Assembly: GCA_016196035.1 (NCBI GenBank)
Contig: JACPYM010000030.1
Span: forward strand, 1-62,278
Source of the DNA: Acidobacteriota bacterium
Lineage (GTDB): Bacteria; Acidobacteriota; Blastocatellia; RBC074
Length of the DNA stretch: 62,278 nucleotides
Direction: 5' to 3'
A program made the position numbers and the translations under genes. Of this stretch, positions 35,101 to 47,800 are shown one piece after another; within the stretch, counting starts at the first letter, position 1; each line of letters opens with the position of its first letter. The notes beneath the pieces were generated by a model, which saw only the letters and a list, made by a program, of their open reading frames with translations, made no database searches and had not been told where the DNA came from.

Positions 35101-36622
35101 AGGCAATTTGACCTGCCTGAATTGCATCAACAACGTCTTTGTCTCGGTCGGGCCGTTTTGGAATTTGAACGGCAATGTCCAACGTGTTGATGGCAGCGGT
35201 GTCAGCGATGTCACGCTGGAATTTTCGGTGCCTTACGAAATCTTCGATGACCGGCTGACCTGTAAAAACGATGTGCCTTGTGCGGGCGCGGCGCCGACGA
35301 TCTTTGGCGACCCTTGCGCCAAAGTCAGCACCAACCCGCTGATTACCGACCCGGCGTATAAATGCTCTTGCACCACCTTGCGCGAAGACGGCACTTGCGA
35401 AAAGACCGTGCTGGGACGGCTAATGATGCCCGCCGCTGGGTTATTCTCTTTCGCCAATATCCCGAATGGCGCGAATGCCGTTATCACGCCGTTCAATTTG
35501 CCGGCGGGCACGCAGTACAGTTACACGGTGCAACCGCTCGCGCCGCCGGGCGCGCCCACCGAGAGTTTCATTCGCATTGATCAAGTGTCGCTGGATTACG
35601 ACAATCTGCTGATCACCGCCAATGCAACTTGTTCGTTCACGCTGTCGGCTACAGCTCTAGGCGTGCCGGTGGGCGGCGGTTCGAGCAGTGTCAACGTGAC
35701 CGCCAGCAGCGGCCAATGCCCATGGAGCGCGGCGAGCAATTCCTCTTGGTTGACGATCACCTCGGGCAATCCCGGCATCGGCAACGGCAGTGTCGGTTTT
35801 ACCGCAGCAGCCAATACCGGCGCAGTGGCGCGGGCAGGCACGCTGTCTATTGCCGGGCGCACCTTCACCGTCACACAACCGGGCACAGGTGCTTTGGCAG
35901 CCGTGACAACCGTTTCCGCCGCCAGTTTCTTTGCCGACCGGCAGGCGCCCGAATCCATCGTCGCGGCCTTTGGGGCAAAGCTCGCGACCGGCAGCGATAC
36001 GGCCACGACACTGCCCTTGCCGGAAACATTGCGCGGCACGACGGTTATGATTCGCGATAGCGCAAACGTCACGCGCCCGGCGCAACTGTTTTTCGTCTCG
36101 CCCGTGCAAGTCAATTTCCTGCTGCCCAAAGATACGGCGGCGGGCACGGCCACTGTGACCATTACCACCAGCGATAACGTCGTTTCGGCGGGGCTGCTGC
36201 AAGTCGAACGCACCGCGCCGGGGTTGTTCAGCGCCAGTGCCAACGGGACGGGCGTGGCCGCCGCCGTGCTGTTGCGTGTGCCCGCGAGCGGCCCGCAAAC
36301 CTTTGAAGCGGTGGCGCGCTTCGACGATGTGGCAAAACGCTGGGTGGCGGTGCCAATCAATCTGGGGCCTGTCAGCGATCAGGTTTATTTGATTCTGTTT
36401 GGCACCGGCCTGCGGTTCCGCAACAGCCTGGCGAATGTGCAGGGCGCGGTGGATGGCATCAGCACGCCCGTCAGCTTTGCGAGCGCGCAAGGCAGTTTGG
36501 TGGGAACCGATCAAATCAATCTCGGTCCCTTGCCGCGCGCGCTGGCTGGACGCGGCACTGTGAACGTGACGTTGCGCGTCGAAGGCCGTGACGCCAATCC
36601 GTTGGTGGTTGCAATTCAGTGA
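32108..36622 (+). CDS. Giant Kelch-repeat surface protein with BACON and TIGR03437 domains
   Basis: Starts at a GTG with an AGAGGAG ribosome-binding site six bases upstream. After a signal peptide (~12-34) come 14 Kelch blades (~50-770), each with an [16 protein letters not shown]-like core, enough for two seven-bladed propellers. Next is a galactose-oxidase-like C-terminal Ig domain, a carboxypeptidase-regulatory-like domain (GTISGRVIYHNTAVPAASIT), and a Cys-rich segment (CLNCINN, CKNDVPC, CSCTTLREDGTC). A BACON domain (~1175-1260; CPWSAASNSSWLTI) follows, then a C-terminal TIGR03437 domain ([35 protein letters not shown]), known mainly from Acidobacteria. Probably exported and surface-bound; carbohydrate or adhesive binding is an inference. 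A longer paralogue follows. Confidence 0.87.
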   Translation: MLSHKSLILLRQFFPLSLLCLLASWAALPSRVHSSGSPSGAPAGNRNFAPEYLAGTLALAREGHTATLLQNGKVLVAGGRNGSTIYNSAELFDPTTGSWSATPNFTTARFGHSAVLLRNGQVLLIGGQGNGFLDSAELYDPNDNAWKPALSNKLNAARFHFTATLLNTGRVLVTGGQNSNGALRSAELYDPALRVWTSLASLTEARVEHTATVLNDGRVLVTGGFNGAASLKTAEVFDPNTNRWRRTGDLGTPRRQHTATRLADGTVLVAGGANGTLALNSVEIYIPARSSWALTGTLNIGRRAHTATLLPNGRVLVVGGIEPGGKTLDSAESYDLVKRDWATATQGPPAIGQFFVLADGRSEHTATLLPNGKVLFAGGLSTGNAALKTTELYEYAIGKWALTKSAANNATTQMATERFKHTATLLPNGKVLVAGGLVSLNQAQVALSSAELFDPSTGLWTATGAMSLPRYNHTATLLPNGRVLVVGGQANQTVFNNAELYDPVTGAWTNTPTPGVARYAHTATLLRTGQVLIAGGVSNGGAPTSSTQLYDPNSGTTGAWSTTKDLPQPRSAHTATLLPDGAVFVFGGLSVNNQLLNSAALYTTAAGSWTPRSFNSPPLYRAAHTATLLPNQRVLIAGGQGGKTPSDLLSLPPEAELYNHTAGVFETVQPNIGARLEHTATLLPNGKVLLAGGRIRGAAGTPACLNPGAVPAAVLFDPSVPVGTPNAVVTISNPLQMRNSQTATLLPNNLVLWAGGLSEEVRPNCSSVTLKQSELFDGGLDFLEEWRPAPAFVATTPNGSNLIGVQFQGVSEAGGDGAASSASNYPVVQLLSLSNEQLLLIPPLNWSNNTFSYNPVGNFAPGPALLTVFTNGIPSHARVVTNNGGNFGLPNAPPLGTISGRVIYHNTAVPAASITLTPVSGAPRECNTALTLRTSPSGEFSFRDLLVTPDQGRTFCRYQVTPLADTIQFFPASAIFTMSNAGGGAAPPEENTVAAPEQGNLTCLNCINNVFVSVGPFWNLNGNVQRVDGSGVSDVTLEFSVPYEIFDDRLTCKNDVPCAGAAPTIFGDPCAKVSTNPLITDPAYKCSCTTLREDGTCEKTVLGRLMMPAAGLFSFANIPNGANAVITPFNLPAGTQYSYTVQPLAPPGAPTESFIRIDQVSLDYDNLLITANATCSFTLSATALGVPVGGGSSSVNVTASSGQCPWSAASNSSWLTITSGNPGIGNGSVGFTAAANTGAVARAGTLSIAGRTFTVTQPGTGALAAVTTVSAASFFADRQAPESIVAAFGAKLATGSDTATTLPLPETLRGTTVMIRDSANVTRPAQLFFVSPVQVNFLLPKDTAAGTATVTITTSDNVVSAGLLQVERTAPGLFSASANGTGVAAAVLLRVPASGPQTFEAVARFDDVAKRWVAVPINLGPVSDQVYLILFGTGLRFRNSLANVQGAVDGISTPVSFASAQGSLVGTDQINLGPLPRALAGRGTVNVTLRVEGRDANPLVVAIQ

Positions 36623-36643
36623 TGTATTTGTCCGGGTGAGTTG

Positions 36644-36817
36644 CAGGGCTTTTGCAAAGCCCTCGAAACGCCCGCCAAAGACACTGATTCCTGATCCCTG
36701 ACTCCTGATAACCGGAAAATGTCGGCTGATTTTCTAGCTATCAGGAGTCAGGGATCAGGAATCAGGAATCAGTCAAGCCGTTCGAGTGCTCTTGTTGGCG
36801 GCTTTGCAAAAGCCCTG
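36644..36817. repeat. Compound inverted repeat upstream of the second Kelch gene
   Basis: Two nested perfect pairs: outer arms 36644-36661 with 36800-36817 (18 bp), inner arms 36685-36710 with 36739-36764 (26 bp). Sequence between the pairs is only partly complementary. The right side ends 65 bases before the start codon at 36882, so it may lie in the 5' leader. Confidence 0.85.
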
Positions 36818-36881
36818 GGGAGAGTTGCCCCTTTGCCACACGATGAGGCTGTCGCCCATCAACATAAAGGAGAATGCGCTG

Positions 36882-39800
36882 ATGAAATCCCCCGTTTTAC
36901 GCTTCACGCTTTGCTCTCTGATCACCCTGTGCGCGGTTTGGCAATGGCTGCCGGGACACGCGCAATCTTCCAACGATCACGCGAACAGCCAGAATTTTGC
37001 GCCCGACATTGCCACCGGCGTACTCGGCACCGCGCGCGAAGGCCACACCGCCACGCTGCTGCAAAACGGCAAAGTGCTGGTCGCGGGCGGGCGCAATGGC
37101 GGCGCCATTTTCAACAGCGCCGAAATCTACGATCCGGTGAACGGCCAATGGGCGCCCACCGCGAACGCCATGACCAATGCGCGCTACGGCCACACCGCCG
37201 TGCTGTTGCGTTCAGGCTTGGTGCTGATCAGCGGCGGACAAGGCGGCAACGGCTTTCTCAGTTCGGCGGAGCTTTATGATCCCAGCGACAATTCGTGGAA
37301 ACCGGCGTTGAACAGCCAGATGAATGTGGCGCGCTACCACGCCACAGCCACGCTCTTGAACAACGGGCGGGTGTTAGTAGTAGGTGGTACAAACGGCAAT
37401 GGCGCACAACGCAGCGCCGAGCTTTACGACCCGGCCACGCGCAACTGGACGCGCACCGATGCCAACAACAACAGCCTGGGCAATCTGACCGACGCGCGCG
37501 CCGAGCATACGGCGACGCTGCTGACGGATGGCCGTTTGTTAGTCGCGGGCGGCTTCAACGGCACGGCGGCTTTGTCAACCGCCGAACTCTTTGAGCCGAA
37601 TGCCAATCGCTGGCGGCGCGCCGGCGACTTGCTGACCGCGCGCCGCTTGCATACGGCGACGCTCTTGCCCGATGGAACGGCGCTGGTGGCGGGCGGGCTG
37701 AATGGTGCGACCGCCTTGGGCAGCTCGGAAACATTCAACCCGGCGACCCTGCTCTGGACAGCGGCGGGCAATCTGACGGCGCGGCGTTCACATACGGCGG
37801 TGCTCTTGCCGAACGGGCGTGTCGTAGCCGTGGGCGGCAGGGATGCCAACGGCAATCCGCTCGGCAGCGTTGAGGCTTACAACTACACCAGCCGCATCTG
37901 GGGCAGCGCGACGGCAGCGCCGCCCGCCAATGCCAGCGACAGTTTCGCGCTTGCCAACGCGCGCGGCGAACACACGGCCACGCTCTTGCCCAACGCGCAA
38001 GTGTTGCTGGCGGGCGGCGTGGGCCTGAGCAATACGACGCTCAACAGCGCAGAGCTTTACGAATACGCCCGGCCCTCTTGGAATCTGACCCGCGATGCCA
38101 GCAATGCCGTGACACAGTTGAACACGGCGCGGGTCGGCCATTCGGCCACGCTCTTGCCCAACGGGCGCGTGCTGGTCGCGGGCGGTTATCGCATCAGCAA
38201 CGGCGCGGTCACCAATCTGCGCAGTGCTGAACTTTACGACCCGGCCAGCGGCGTCTGGACGAGCATCAATGCAATGGAGACCGAGCGCGCCGGGCATACG
38301 GCCACGCTGCTCGGCAATGGCAAAGTGCTGGTCGCGGGCGGTTATGTCATCAGCGGCAATGCTGCCGCTCCATTGAGTTCCGCCGCGCTCTACGATCCGG
38401 TCACAGGCGTTTGGACGCCTACACCGACGATGGGACAGGGGCGCTACCGGCATACGGCGACGTTGTTGCCCAACGGGCGCGTGCTGGTAACGGGCGGATA
38501 CACGGCGCAAAACAGCGCCTTGCTTTACGACCCGTCCGCAGGCGCCGCGGGCGGTTGGAGCAGCACGACGAATTTAACCAATACCGGCGGACGCGCGGAG
38601 CATTCGGCGACGCTGTTGCCCGACGGCACGGTCTTTATCTTCGGCGGCCTGAGCAGCACGAATGTGCGGCTCAACACAGGTGCGATTTTCAATCCGGCCA
38701 CCAGCAACTGGGCGAATTTGAGCTTCAGCGCCAACTCCGCGTCACAGTTGCCCGCCGTGCGTTTTGCGCATACGGCGACGCTGTTGCCGGGCGGACGCAT
38801 TCTGATCGCAGGCGGCTTCGGCCCGGTTTCGGGCGGTGTACAAACCGTGCTCGGCTATTCAGAGCTATACAACATCGCCAGCCAACGCTTTGAAATCGGC
38901 AACATCATCACTGGCAGCCGCGTGGATCACACGGCTACGCTCTTGCCCAATGGACGGGTGTTGCTGGTGGGTGGGTACACCAGCAGCGCCAGCACGTCGA
39001 ATTGCCTGAATCCGATCTCTGCGCCGCAGGCCGCGCTGTTTGATCCCAGCGTGCCGTTGGGTTCATCAACCTCGGTGGTGCAGTTTTTCGATCCGCTCGC
39101 GCCGCTACAGGCGCGCAATGCGCACACGGCGTCGCTGTTGCCCAATGGCGATGTGTTGCTGGCGGGCGGGAATGAAGGCGAGATGACACCGGCCTGTTTG
39201 GCGCAAGGCTATTTGCCGAATTCATTGCGCGAGTCTGAACTGTATAAACTGGGGCTGGGTTATCAGGAAAACTGGCGACCGACGTTGAGCTTTATTGCGG
39301 CGAGCGGGAATCTGTTCACCGTCAATGGCGGACACTTTCAGGGCATCTCTGACGCATCGGGGCACGGCGCGCAAAGCTCGGCCAGCAGCTATCCGGTGGC
39401 GCAATTGCGCAGCCTGGGCAATGAGCAACTGGCGTTCATTCCACTCAATAGCGCGGCGGGCTGGAGCAATTCCAGTTTCAATTACAACCCGTTCACCGGC
39501 ATCCCGCCCGGCCCGGCGCTGTTGACGATTTACGCCAACGGCATCCCCAGCACGGCACTCGTAGTGGCGGGCAACGGCGGCAATTTGAACACCGGCGCGG
39601 CGCCCACCGGCACCATCAGCGGGCGCGTGCTCTTTCATAACGGCGAAGGCATCGCCGCCAATCTGACCTTGACGCCAGTGCCGGGCGCGCCCGCCGCTTG
39701 CTCGGTGGCGCGCACGTTGACCGCCGCGCCGAATGGGGATTTTGTCTTCCGCGATTTGGTGATTGCGCCCACACCGACACCCGCGCCCACACCCACGATC

Positions 39801-42800
39801 AATTGCGGCACGGTGCAAGTCACCAATACCACCAGCGCGAATGGCGGCCTGCTGGTCAGTTACACCAATCCCACCGTCAGCCCGGCGGGCACGGCGGTGA
39901 GTTGCAATCCGTCATCCGGCAGCTTCTTTGCCTACGGCGTAACGACCGTCACGTGCACGGCCACGAACAGCGGTGGGACGGTTTCATGCAGCTTCCCCAT
40001 GACGGTTTCCAACATTCAATGTCCCCCCGATCAAACGCGTTCGACTTCCGGCTCCAGTGTGGCTGTCACGTATCCCGCGCCCACCGTACAACCCGCTTCG
40101 TTCAGCGCGACCTGCACACCAGCTTCCGGCGCAGTCTTCCCGCTGGGCACGACCACGGTGACGTGCCGGGTCACGCAGAATCAAAACAACACCTGCACCT
40201 TTCGCGTCATTGTGCAGGGCACCATCGGTTTGCAAAATCCGGCGCGCGGCGTCGAAGCAAATCCGCCCGCCGCCTGTTCCGCAGTCAGCATTGGCGCTCC
40301 GGGCGCAACTGAACTGGCGCGGGAAAGCGCGCTGCAATGGTTGACGCCCGCGCCCTGGCGCACGTTGTTGACGCACGGCTCGCTGGTGCAAGCAATTATG
40401 CTGAACAACAACACTGCGGTTGAGACGCTTCAGCAGGCAATGCCGCCGGTCGCCAGCAATCCGCCCGCGCTCGCCACGGCACCGGAACAGACTGCGGCGT
40501 GCCGCTACCAGGTCACGCCCAGCGCCATCTCCAGCGGTCAGCAGATTCAGTTTTATCCGACCAGCGCGATTTTCAATATGACGACCGGCGGTGTGCCAAG
40601 CGGGCCAGCCGCGCGCTTGGCGGAACCCACGCAAGGCGGAGTGAGCTGTTTCAACTGCATCAACAACGTTTTCTCTACGCGCGGCCCGACCTCGACGCTG
40701 GGCGTGGCGGTGCTGAGGCAAAACGGGCAAGCGGTGTCGGATGTCATGCTGGAATTTTCGGTGCCCTACGAAATCTATGACGACCGGCTGTCTTGCAAAG
40801 ACAACGGCAACGACGACGGCAACGATGTGCCCTGCACCATCGGCGCGAAAACCGCGAAGGGCGACTTTTGCACCAAACCCAGCACCAATCCGCTGCTTTC
40901 CAGCCCGCAAGACAGGTGTTCCTGTACTTCCCCGCTCAACCCCGACGGTTCGTGCAGCAAAACCATCCTTGGCCATTATCCGATGCCTACGAATGGCACG
41001 TTCACCGTCAGCGATGTGCCCAATGGCGCGAACGTCGTGCTGAAGCCTGGCACCGTGGTGAACGGAGCAAACTACACTTTTTCCTACCAAGCCGCTTCCC
41101 CGCCGGGTCTGCCGCCGGAAGACTCCATCCGGCTCGACCGCGTGCTGCTCTCGCGCGATGATTTGAAGATCACGGCGCTCACCGCCTGCACGCCCGCGAC
41201 GGCCACCATCACGCCCAGCGGCCCTGTCAGCTTTTGCGAAGGCGGCTCCGTCATGCTGACCGCCAATGGCGACGCGGGCGCAACCTATCGCTGGTTCCGC
41301 GATGGCACGCCGACAGCGTCCAACACCAAATCCATCACCGCGACGCAGGGCGGCGCGTACACAGTCGAATTCACCGACGCCAGTGGTTGCGCCAGCACGC
41401 GCTCCGCCGCCGTGAATGTCGTGGTCAATCCACCGCCCGCCAAACCCGCGATCACGCCGGGCGGGCCGACGACGTTTTGCGAAGGCGGCAGCGTCACGCT
41501 TTCCGCGCCCGCCGCAGCCGCCTATCAATGGTCAAACGGCGCAACCACGCAAAGCATCAACGTCACCAGTGCGGGCAGCTTCACGGTGAGAGTGACCAAT
41601 GCCAGCGGCTGTCAAAGCGTAGTTTCGGATGCGGTGATTGTGACCGTCAATTCCGCGCCCGCGAAACCCACGATCACCGCGAATGGGCCAACGACTTTCT
41701 GTGAGGGCGGCAGTGTCAATCTGACGGCTCCGGCAGGCGCGGCCAGCTATCAATGGTCGAATGGCGCAACGAGCCAGACGATCAATGTCACCACTGCGGG
41801 CAGCTTCACGGTGCGGGTGACCAATGCCGGCGGTTGCCAGAGCACGCCGTCCGATGCAGTCACGGTGACGGTCAATGCTGCGCCCGTGAAACCCAGCATC
41901 ACGCCCAACGGGCCAACGACGTTTTGCGAGGGCGGCAATGTCACGCTCACCGCTCCGGCAGGCGCGGCCAGTTACCAATGGTCGAACGGTGCAACGACGC
42001 AAAGCATCAACGTCACCACGGCGGGCAACTTCACGGTGCGCGTCACCAACGCCAGCGGCTGTCAGAGTGAGACCTCCGATGCGCTCACGATTACGATCAA
42101 TCCCGCGCCCGCCAAACCGGCGATCACACCCAGCGGGCCGACGACGTTTTGCGAAGGCGGCAGTGTCACTTTGAGCGCGCCCGCAGCCGCTGCATATCAG
42201 TGGTCGAATGGCGCAACCACGCAAACCATCAACGTCTCGGCTTCCGGCAGTTTCACGGTGCGCATCACCAATGCCAGCGGTTGCCAGAGCAGCACATCTG
42301 ACACGCTGGCTGTCACGGTGAATCCACCGCCCGCCAAACCAACGATCACCGCCAACGGCTCGCTGATGATTTGCGAAGGCCAAAGCGTCACGCTTTCAGC
42401 GCCTGCGGGAGCCGCCGCCTATCTCTGGTCGAACGGCGCGACCACGCCGTCCATCACGGTCACCGCAGCGGGCACGTTCACCGTGCAAATCACCAACGCC
42501 AGCAACTGCCAGAGCGTTGTCTCTGACCCCGCGACCGTCACGGTAAATCCGCCGCTCAACATCAGCGCGCACCCCGTTAGCCAAGCCGTCTGTGCCGGCG
42601 CGGCGGTGACGTTTAGCGTGACGGCCAACGGCACCGCGCCGCTCAGCTATCAGTGGCGCAAGAATGGGTCGGCGCTCAATGGCGCGACTGGCAGTTCTTT
42701 CATGCTGAACGCGGCGGCGGCGAATGACGCGGGCAGTTACGATGTGGTCATCAACAGCGGCTGCGGCATGCAAACCTCGAATGCGGCCATGCTGACCTTG

Positions 42801-44861
42801 AATGCCTTTGCCTTGTCGGCGAACAGCGCCAGCTTCACGGCGCTGGGCGGGACGGGGTTTGTTGACCTGACCGCCACGGTCAGCCAATGCGCATGGACGG
42901 CGTCGAGCAATGCCGATTGGCTGACGATTAGTTCTGGCAGTTCGGGCGCTGGCAATGGCCGCGTCAATTTCAATGTGGCGGCGAACACCGGCACGGTTTC
43001 GCGTAGCGGTGTGCTGACCATCGCGGGATTGAGTTTTAACGTCACGGAAACCGGGACGGCCCTGGCCGCGCGGATTGATGCCTTGAGTCAAACTTCCGCC
43101 GTGGTCGGCACGCCCGGTTTGACGCTGAGCTTGACGGGCGTGAACTTCACCAACATCGCCAAGGCGCGCTGGAATGGCAGCGAGCGCGCGACCAGCTTTG
43201 TCAGCGCCACGCAATTGACAGCGACGCTCACGACGGCGGATCTAGCCGCGCCGGGCACCTTCACGATTGATGTGTTTGATCCGCCACCCGGCGGCGGCGC
43301 GTCAAATCAGCTCAGCTTTATTGTGCAGAACCCTGTGCCACAGATAACCGGCTTGAATCCCGGCAGCCGCGAGGCGGGCGGCGGGCAATTCACGCTGACC
43401 GTGAATGGCGCGAGCTTTGTCAACGGCGCGGTCATCCGCTGGAACAGTGCCGACCGCACCACGACATTTGTGAGCGCCACGCAACTGACCGCCGTGATCC
43501 CGGCCACGGATATTGCGGCGCAAGGGACGGCCACCATCACCGTGTTCAATCCTGCTCCAGGTGGCGGCCTTTCGAGCGACGCGACCTTCACGATCAATCA
43601 AGCGCCAAATCCCGTGCCCGTATTGACCGGTCTTTCTCCGAGTGCGCTGGCCGCAGGCGGCAGTCAATTTACGCTCACGGTAAACGGCAGCGGCTTCGTC
43701 AATGGCTCCGTCGTGCGTTGGAACAACAGCGAGCGCGTCACGACCTTTGTCAGCAGCACGCAACTGACCGCGCAAATTCCGGCCAGTGATATCGCCAATG
43801 CTGGCAACGCCAATGTGACGGTCTTTTCGCCTGCGCCCGGCGGCGGCACATCGGGTGCACAGGGTTTCACCATCACGACGGGTGCCACCATCAACAGCAT
43901 CGTGCCGGATCAGGTGATTGCAGGCGGGCCTGGTTTCATCTTAACTGTGATTGGCAGCAACCTGACGAGTGGCGCGATGGTGCGCGTCAATGGCAATCAA
44001 CGCCCGACCACGGTGGTCAATGCCATGCGCGTGACGGCGGAAATTCCCGCCAGCGACATCGCCAGCCCGGGCGTGGCGCGCATCACGGTCGCGTTGACCG
44101 GCGGCAGCGTTTCTAACGAAATGCTGCTAAACATCGTCAATGCCACGGCCCATGTTTCAGCCGCCAGCTTTACAGCAGTTTCATTCGCGCCGGACTCGAT
44201 CATCGCCTGCTTTGGCGCGAAGCTGGCAACAGGCACCGAGGCGTCAAACGCGGTTCCTTTGCCGACGACATTGGCAGGCACGCGCATGCTCGTGCGCGAC
44301 AGTGCGGGCGTTGTGCGCGCAGCGCCGCTCTTTTTCGTCTCGCCGACCCAAATCAATTATCTATTGCCAACCGGCACCGCCGCTGGTACCGCGACGATCA
44401 CGATCACGGCGCTCGATGGCACGCTTTCGGGTGGACAGGTCGAGGTGACCCCAACGGCGGCTGGCATTTTCACCGCCAACGCCAATGGGCGCGGCGTCCC
44501 GGCGGCCATCCTCATTCGCGCGACGGGCGGCACGCAGCGCGTTGAGCAAGTCATTCGTTTCGATACGGCAACGAATAGCTTTGTTCCGCTCCCGATTAAT
44601 CTTGGCCCAGTGACCGATCAGGTGTTTTTGATTCTGTTCGGCTCGGGAACTCGCTACCGCGCCGCGTTGAACAATGTGACTTGCACGATTGGGGGCACGG
44701 CAGTTGACGTGGGTTTTGCAGGCGCGCAAGGCGATCTGGTGGGACTGGATCAAATCAATCTGGGGCCTTTGCCACGCAGTTTGGCCGGGCGTGGCAACGT
44801 GAATCTGATTCTGACCGTCGAAGGCCGCGCGGCAAATACGGTGCAGGTCTCGATTCAGTAA
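36882..44861 (+). CDS. Giant Kelch / HYR / Ig-like / IPT repeat surface protein, TIGR03437 C-terminus
   Basis: The ATG at 36882 follows AAAGGAG and begins a signal peptide ([20 protein letters not shown]), so upstream frame from 36786 is discarded. The 2659-residue chain has 14 Kelch blades (~36-786), a galactose-oxidase-like C-terminal domain, two HYR-like domains (~966-1120), and a Cys-rich CFNCINN segment shared with the neighbour. Six near-identical Ig-like repeats (~1440-1890; [15 protein letters not shown] core) follow, then another Ig domain ([17 protein letters not shown]), a BACON domain (~1975-2060), four IPT/TIG domains (~2060-2416; [20 protein letters not shown] type) and a TIGR03437 domain (~2423-2659). 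It is a paralogue of the preceding gene enlarged by repeat modules. Extended adhesin-like architecture; ligand unknown. Confidence 0.88.
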   Translation: MKSPVLRFTLCSLITLCAVWQWLPGHAQSSNDHANSQNFAPDIATGVLGTAREGHTATLLQNGKVLVAGGRNGGAIFNSAEIYDPVNGQWAPTANAMTNARYGHTAVLLRSGLVLISGGQGGNGFLSSAELYDPSDNSWKPALNSQMNVARYHATATLLNNGRVLVVGGTNGNGAQRSAELYDPATRNWTRTDANNNSLGNLTDARAEHTATLLTDGRLLVAGGFNGTAALSTAELFEPNANRWRRAGDLLTARRLHTATLLPDGTALVAGGLNGATALGSSETFNPATLLWTAAGNLTARRSHTAVLLPNGRVVAVGGRDANGNPLGSVEAYNYTSRIWGSATAAPPANASDSFALANARGEHTATLLPNAQVLLAGGVGLSNTTLNSAELYEYARPSWNLTRDASNAVTQLNTARVGHSATLLPNGRVLVAGGYRISNGAVTNLRSAELYDPASGVWTSINAMETERAGHTATLLGNGKVLVAGGYVISGNAAAPLSSAALYDPVTGVWTPTPTMGQGRYRHTATLLPNGRVLVTGGYTAQNSALLYDPSAGAAGGWSSTTNLTNTGGRAEHSATLLPDGTVFIFGGLSSTNVRLNTGAIFNPATSNWANLSFSANSASQLPAVRFAHTATLLPGGRILIAGGFGPVSGGVQTVLGYSELYNIASQRFEIGNIITGSRVDHTATLLPNGRVLLVGGYTSSASTSNCLNPISAPQAALFDPSVPLGSSTSVVQFFDPLAPLQARNAHTASLLPNGDVLLAGGNEGEMTPACLAQGYLPNSLRESELYKLGLGYQENWRPTLSFIAASGNLFTVNGGHFQGISDASGHGAQSSASSYPVAQLRSLGNEQLAFIPLNSAAGWSNSSFNYNPFTGIPPGPALLTIYANGIPSTALVVAGNGGNLNTGAAPTGTISGRVLFHNGEGIAANLTLTPVPGAPAACSVARTLTAAPNGDFVFRDLVIAPTPTPAPTPTINCGTVQVTNTTSANGGLLVSYTNPTVSPAGTAVSCNPSSGSFFAYGVTTVTCTATNSGGTVSCSFPMTVSNIQCPPDQTRSTSGSSVAVTYPAPTVQPASFSATCTPASGAVFPLGTTTVTCRVTQNQNNTCTFRVIVQGTIGLQNPARGVEANPPAACSAVSIGAPGATELARESALQWLTPAPWRTLLTHGSLVQAIMLNNNTAVETLQQAMPPVASNPPALATAPEQTAACRYQVTPSAISSGQQIQFYPTSAIFNMTTGGVPSGPAARLAEPTQGGVSCFNCINNVFSTRGPTSTLGVAVLRQNGQAVSDVMLEFSVPYEIYDDRLSCKDNGNDDGNDVPCTIGAKTAKGDFCTKPSTNPLLSSPQDRCSCTSPLNPDGSCSKTILGHYPMPTNGTFTVSDVPNGANVVLKPGTVVNGANYTFSYQAASPPGLPPEDSIRLDRVLLSRDDLKITALTACTPATATITPSGPVSFCEGGSVMLTANGDAGATYRWFRDGTPTASNTKSITATQGGAYTVEFTDASGCASTRSAAVNVVVNPPPAKPAITPGGPTTFCEGGSVTLSAPAAAAYQWSNGATTQSINVTSAGSFTVRVTNASGCQSVVSDAVIVTVNSAPAKPTITANGPTTFCEGGSVNLTAPAGAASYQWSNGATSQTINVTTAGSFTVRVTNAGGCQSTPSDAVTVTVNAAPVKPSITPNGPTTFCEGGNVTLTAPAGAASYQWSNGATTQSINVTTAGNFTVRVTNASGCQSETSDALTITINPAPAKPAITPSGPTTFCEGGSVTLSAPAAAAYQWSNGATTQTINVSASGSFTVRITNASGCQSSTSDTLAVTVNPPPAKPTITANGSLMICEGQSVTLSAPAGAAAYLWSNGATTPSITVTAAGTFTVQITNASNCQSVVSDPATVTVNPPLNISAHPVSQAVCAGAAVTFSVTANGTAPLSYQWRKNGSALNGATGSSFMLNAAAANDAGSYDVVINSGCGMQTSNAAMLTLNAFALSANSASFTALGGTGFVDLTATVSQCAWTASSNADWLTISSGSSGAGNGRVNFNVAANTGTVSRSGVLTIAGLSFNVTETGTALAARIDALSQTSAVVGTPGLTLSLTGVNFTNIAKARWNGSERATSFVSATQLTATLTTADLAAPGTFTIDVFDPPPGGGASNQLSFIVQNPVPQITGLNPGSREAGGGQFTLTVNGASFVNGAVIRWNSADRTTTFVSATQLTAVIPATDIAAQGTATITVFNPAPGGGLSSDATFTINQAPNPVPVLTGLSPSALAAGGSQFTLTVNGSGFVNGSVVRWNNSERVTTFVSSTQLTAQIPASDIANAGNANVTVFSPAPGGGTSGAQGFTITTGATINSIVPDQVIAGGPGFILTVIGSNLTSGAMVRVNGNQRPTTVVNAMRVTAEIPASDIASPGVARITVALTGGSVSNEMLLNIVNATAHVSAASFTAVSFAPDSIIACFGAKLATGTEASNAVPLPTTLAGTRMLVRDSAGVVRAAPLFFVSPTQINYLLPTGTAAGTATITITALDGTLSGGQVEVTPTAAGIFTANANGRGVPAAILIRATGGTQRVEQVIRFDTATNSFVPLPINLGPVTDQVFLILFGSGTRYRAALNNVTCTIGGTAVDVGFAGAQGDLVGLDQINLGPLPRSLAGRGNVNLILTVEGRAANTVQVSIQ
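41203..42550 (+). repeat. Tandem array of six ~225-bp Ig-domain repeats
   Basis: Units recur every ~222-228 bp with a conserved core around TTTTGCGAAGGCGGCAG (about 41474, 41698, 41924, 42146 and a diverged copy near 42369), plus a diverged first unit from 41203. The first and last units differ most; the central ones are nearly identical in DNA, a sign of recent duplication or homogenisation. Confidence 0.8.
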
Positions 44862-44878
44862 CAAGGCGGTTGCAAGAT

Positions 44879-47800
44879 ATGAAAAAACGGCCAGCCAGTT
44901 TTAATTCTCTCAACACTGCGCTCCCGGCAGTGTTGAGGCGCGCCCTTTTTTTGCTCGCTTTGCTGTGCGCCTCTTTCGCACCGCAAACGCCCGGCGAAAA
45001 GCCGGAGTTGATCCTGCAAACCGGTCACGCCGAAAAGATCGAAGCCATCGCCTACAGCCCCGATGGCCGCTACCTCGCGACCGGCAGTTCTGACCGCACC
45101 ATCAAAATTTGGGAGGCGCTGACGGGCCGCGAACTGCGCGCCTTGAACGGCGGCACGGGCATCAAGGCGTTGGCTTATAGCCCGGATGGACGCTTGCTCG
45201 CCTCAGGCGGCAACGATGGCAAGCTGCGTTTGTGGGATACGGCGTCGGGGCAAGAGCGCGCCGTTTTTGACGGCCATCCCAAAGGCGTTTTGGCGCTGGC
45301 ATTCAGTTCTGACGGGCGCTGGCTGGCTTCGGGCGGAACGGATGACAAGACGGTGAAACTGTGGGAGGTCGCGACGCAACACGCAGTGCATTCCCTCTCC
45401 GGCCATCAGGCCTGGGTTACGGCTTTGGCCTTTAGCCCTGATAGCCAGACGCTCGTTTCTGGTGACGCGGCAGGCGGGTTACGGCTTTGGGAGCTAAACA
45501 CCGGTGCGTTGCAACACACGCTCACCGCGCACAAAGACCGCATTCGCAGCTTGGCCTTCAGCGCGGACGGCGAGCGTTTGGCGTCCGGCGGCAACGATGC
45601 CGTCATTCAACTCTGGCAACCACGCACGGGCCAGTTATTGAAAAGCCTGCCAACTCAACCCGCGTCCGTCGTGGCCGTAGCCTTTGCGTCCAATGGCCAA
45701 CAATTGCTCATCTGCACCAACGATCACACCCGCAAACGTTTCGCTCTCGCCAACAGCAACAGCACCGGCTCTGCCAACATCATCGCCAACGAAATTGAAC
45801 AGACTAAACTCGATAACGGCGAAAATCTCAACCGTTATCAGACGGCAGTTTTCAGCGCGGATGGACAGTCACTGGCGGTCTGCGATGGCACACGCGACGT
45901 GATGATGCATCAGACAACGGGCGCGGCTGAAGCGTTCGCGTTGACGAGCCGCGTCAATCCGGTCAAAGCGGTGGCCTTCAGCCCAGATGGCCGCTGGCTG
46001 GCGACGGGCAATCAGGATACTTCGATCACGTTGTGGGAGACGTTTTCGGGCCGCGCGGTGGGCACACTCTATAGCAACGCGGGCAGCATTAATGCGCTGG
46101 CCTTCAGTCCCGACAATCAAACACTGGCGTCGGGCAGTTATGGCGGCGTCATCAAGTTGTGGGAAGTCATGGCTGCGCGCGAACTCAAAAGCTGGCAGGC
46201 GCATAACGACGGCATCAACGCGCTGGCGTTTTCAGTGGATGGACAGCGGCTCTTTTCAGCCAGCGTGGACGCGACGATCAGAAGTTGGGAGCCAACCACA
46301 GGCCGGGAGTTGGCTAGGTTGACAGGTCATCAAGGCGAGGTCACGGCGCTGAGTCTGGGTGCCGATGGCAAGCTGCTCGCTTCGGCCAGCGCCGATCAAA
46401 CCGCGAAACTGTGGGATGTCGCGACAGGCGCATTGCTGCGCACCTTTGCGCGTGCAGGCGGGCCGCTCTTGGCTGTGGCGCTTGCGCCGGATGGCAAAAC
46501 GCTGGCGACTGGCGATGCTGAACGTGCGATAAAGATTCGCGACATTGGTACTGGGAATGAAATGCGCACGCTCAACGCCAATGGACGCGTGCTGAGCCTG
46601 GCGTTTTCTCCCGATGGCAAAACGCTCGCCGCTGGTCAGAGCGGCGCGGTTATTCAACTGTGGGAGACGGACAATTGGCAGCCTCGCGCTTCGCTCAGCG
46701 GACATACTGGCGCGGTCAATGCGCTGAGTTTTCATCCTGAAGGCGGCTGGCTGGTGTCGGGCAGCGAGGATGGCAGCGCGCGATTGTGGGGGCTGGCGAA
46801 TTACTCGTTAGCCGCGACACTGGCGGCTTTGCGCGCGAACAACCCGGACAAGCAGGACTGGATCGTCGTCACACCGGATGGATTGTTTGATGGCTCGCCG
46901 GTGGCGTGGAATCAAATCCTCTGGCGCTTTGCGCGCAACACCTTCAACGTTGCACCGGTCGAAGCGTTTTTCAGCGATTTCTTTTATCCCGAATTGCTGG
47001 CCGACATTTTGACGAATCGGCGGCCCCCGCCCAAAGAGAACATCGCGCAACTCGACCGGCGGCAACCGAGTGTCAAACTCGCGCTGCCAAGTACAACCAG
47101 CGCCAACGCAACCAGTGCGCGCACGCTGAAAGTGCGGCTTGAGATTGCCGAGGCTGCCGCCGACAACCAGCACACGCAAGGCAGCGGTGCGCAGGATGTG
47201 CGGCTGTTCCGCAACGGCGCGCTGGTCAAGGTTTGGCACGGCGACGTCTTGAAAGGTCAAACCCGCGCCACGCTCGAAAGTGAAGTGACCTTGCAGGCGG
47301 GTGAGAATCGCTTGACGGCGTATGCCTTCAACCGCGCGAACATCAAGAGCGCCGATGCGCAATTGTTGGTGCAGGGCGCGGCAGCGTTGCAACGGCGGGG
47401 CACGGCGTATGTGATCGCCGTCGGCATCAATCGGTATTCCAATCCGAATTTCAATCTGAACTTTGCCGTGGCCGATGCGCAATTGTTCAGCGACGAATGG
47501 GTCAAGCAGCAAACGGCGCTCAAGCGCTTCGCGCGGATCGAGCCGGTGTTGCTGACCGATGCGCAAGCGACCAAGGCGAATTTCGTCGCCGCCTTGCAAC
47601 GCCTGGCGGGCGCGCCACTGCTAGCCAATGCGCCGCCTGCGCTGCAAAAGTTACAACCGGCCCAACCCGAAGACGGCATCGTCGTTTATTTTGCCGGGCA
47701 CGGCATTGCGCTGGAGCAGCGTTTTTATTTGTTGCCTTATGAACTCGGCTACAGAGGCAAACGCGAAGATTTGACCGATGCCGCGATGCGCCGTGTCTTG

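Noticed and set aside
32260-39200. CRISPR-like regularly spaced repeats
   Set aside because: The recurring CACACGGCCACGCTCTTGCC-like motif is codon-phased and encodes Kelch blades; spacing varies and no cas genes are present.
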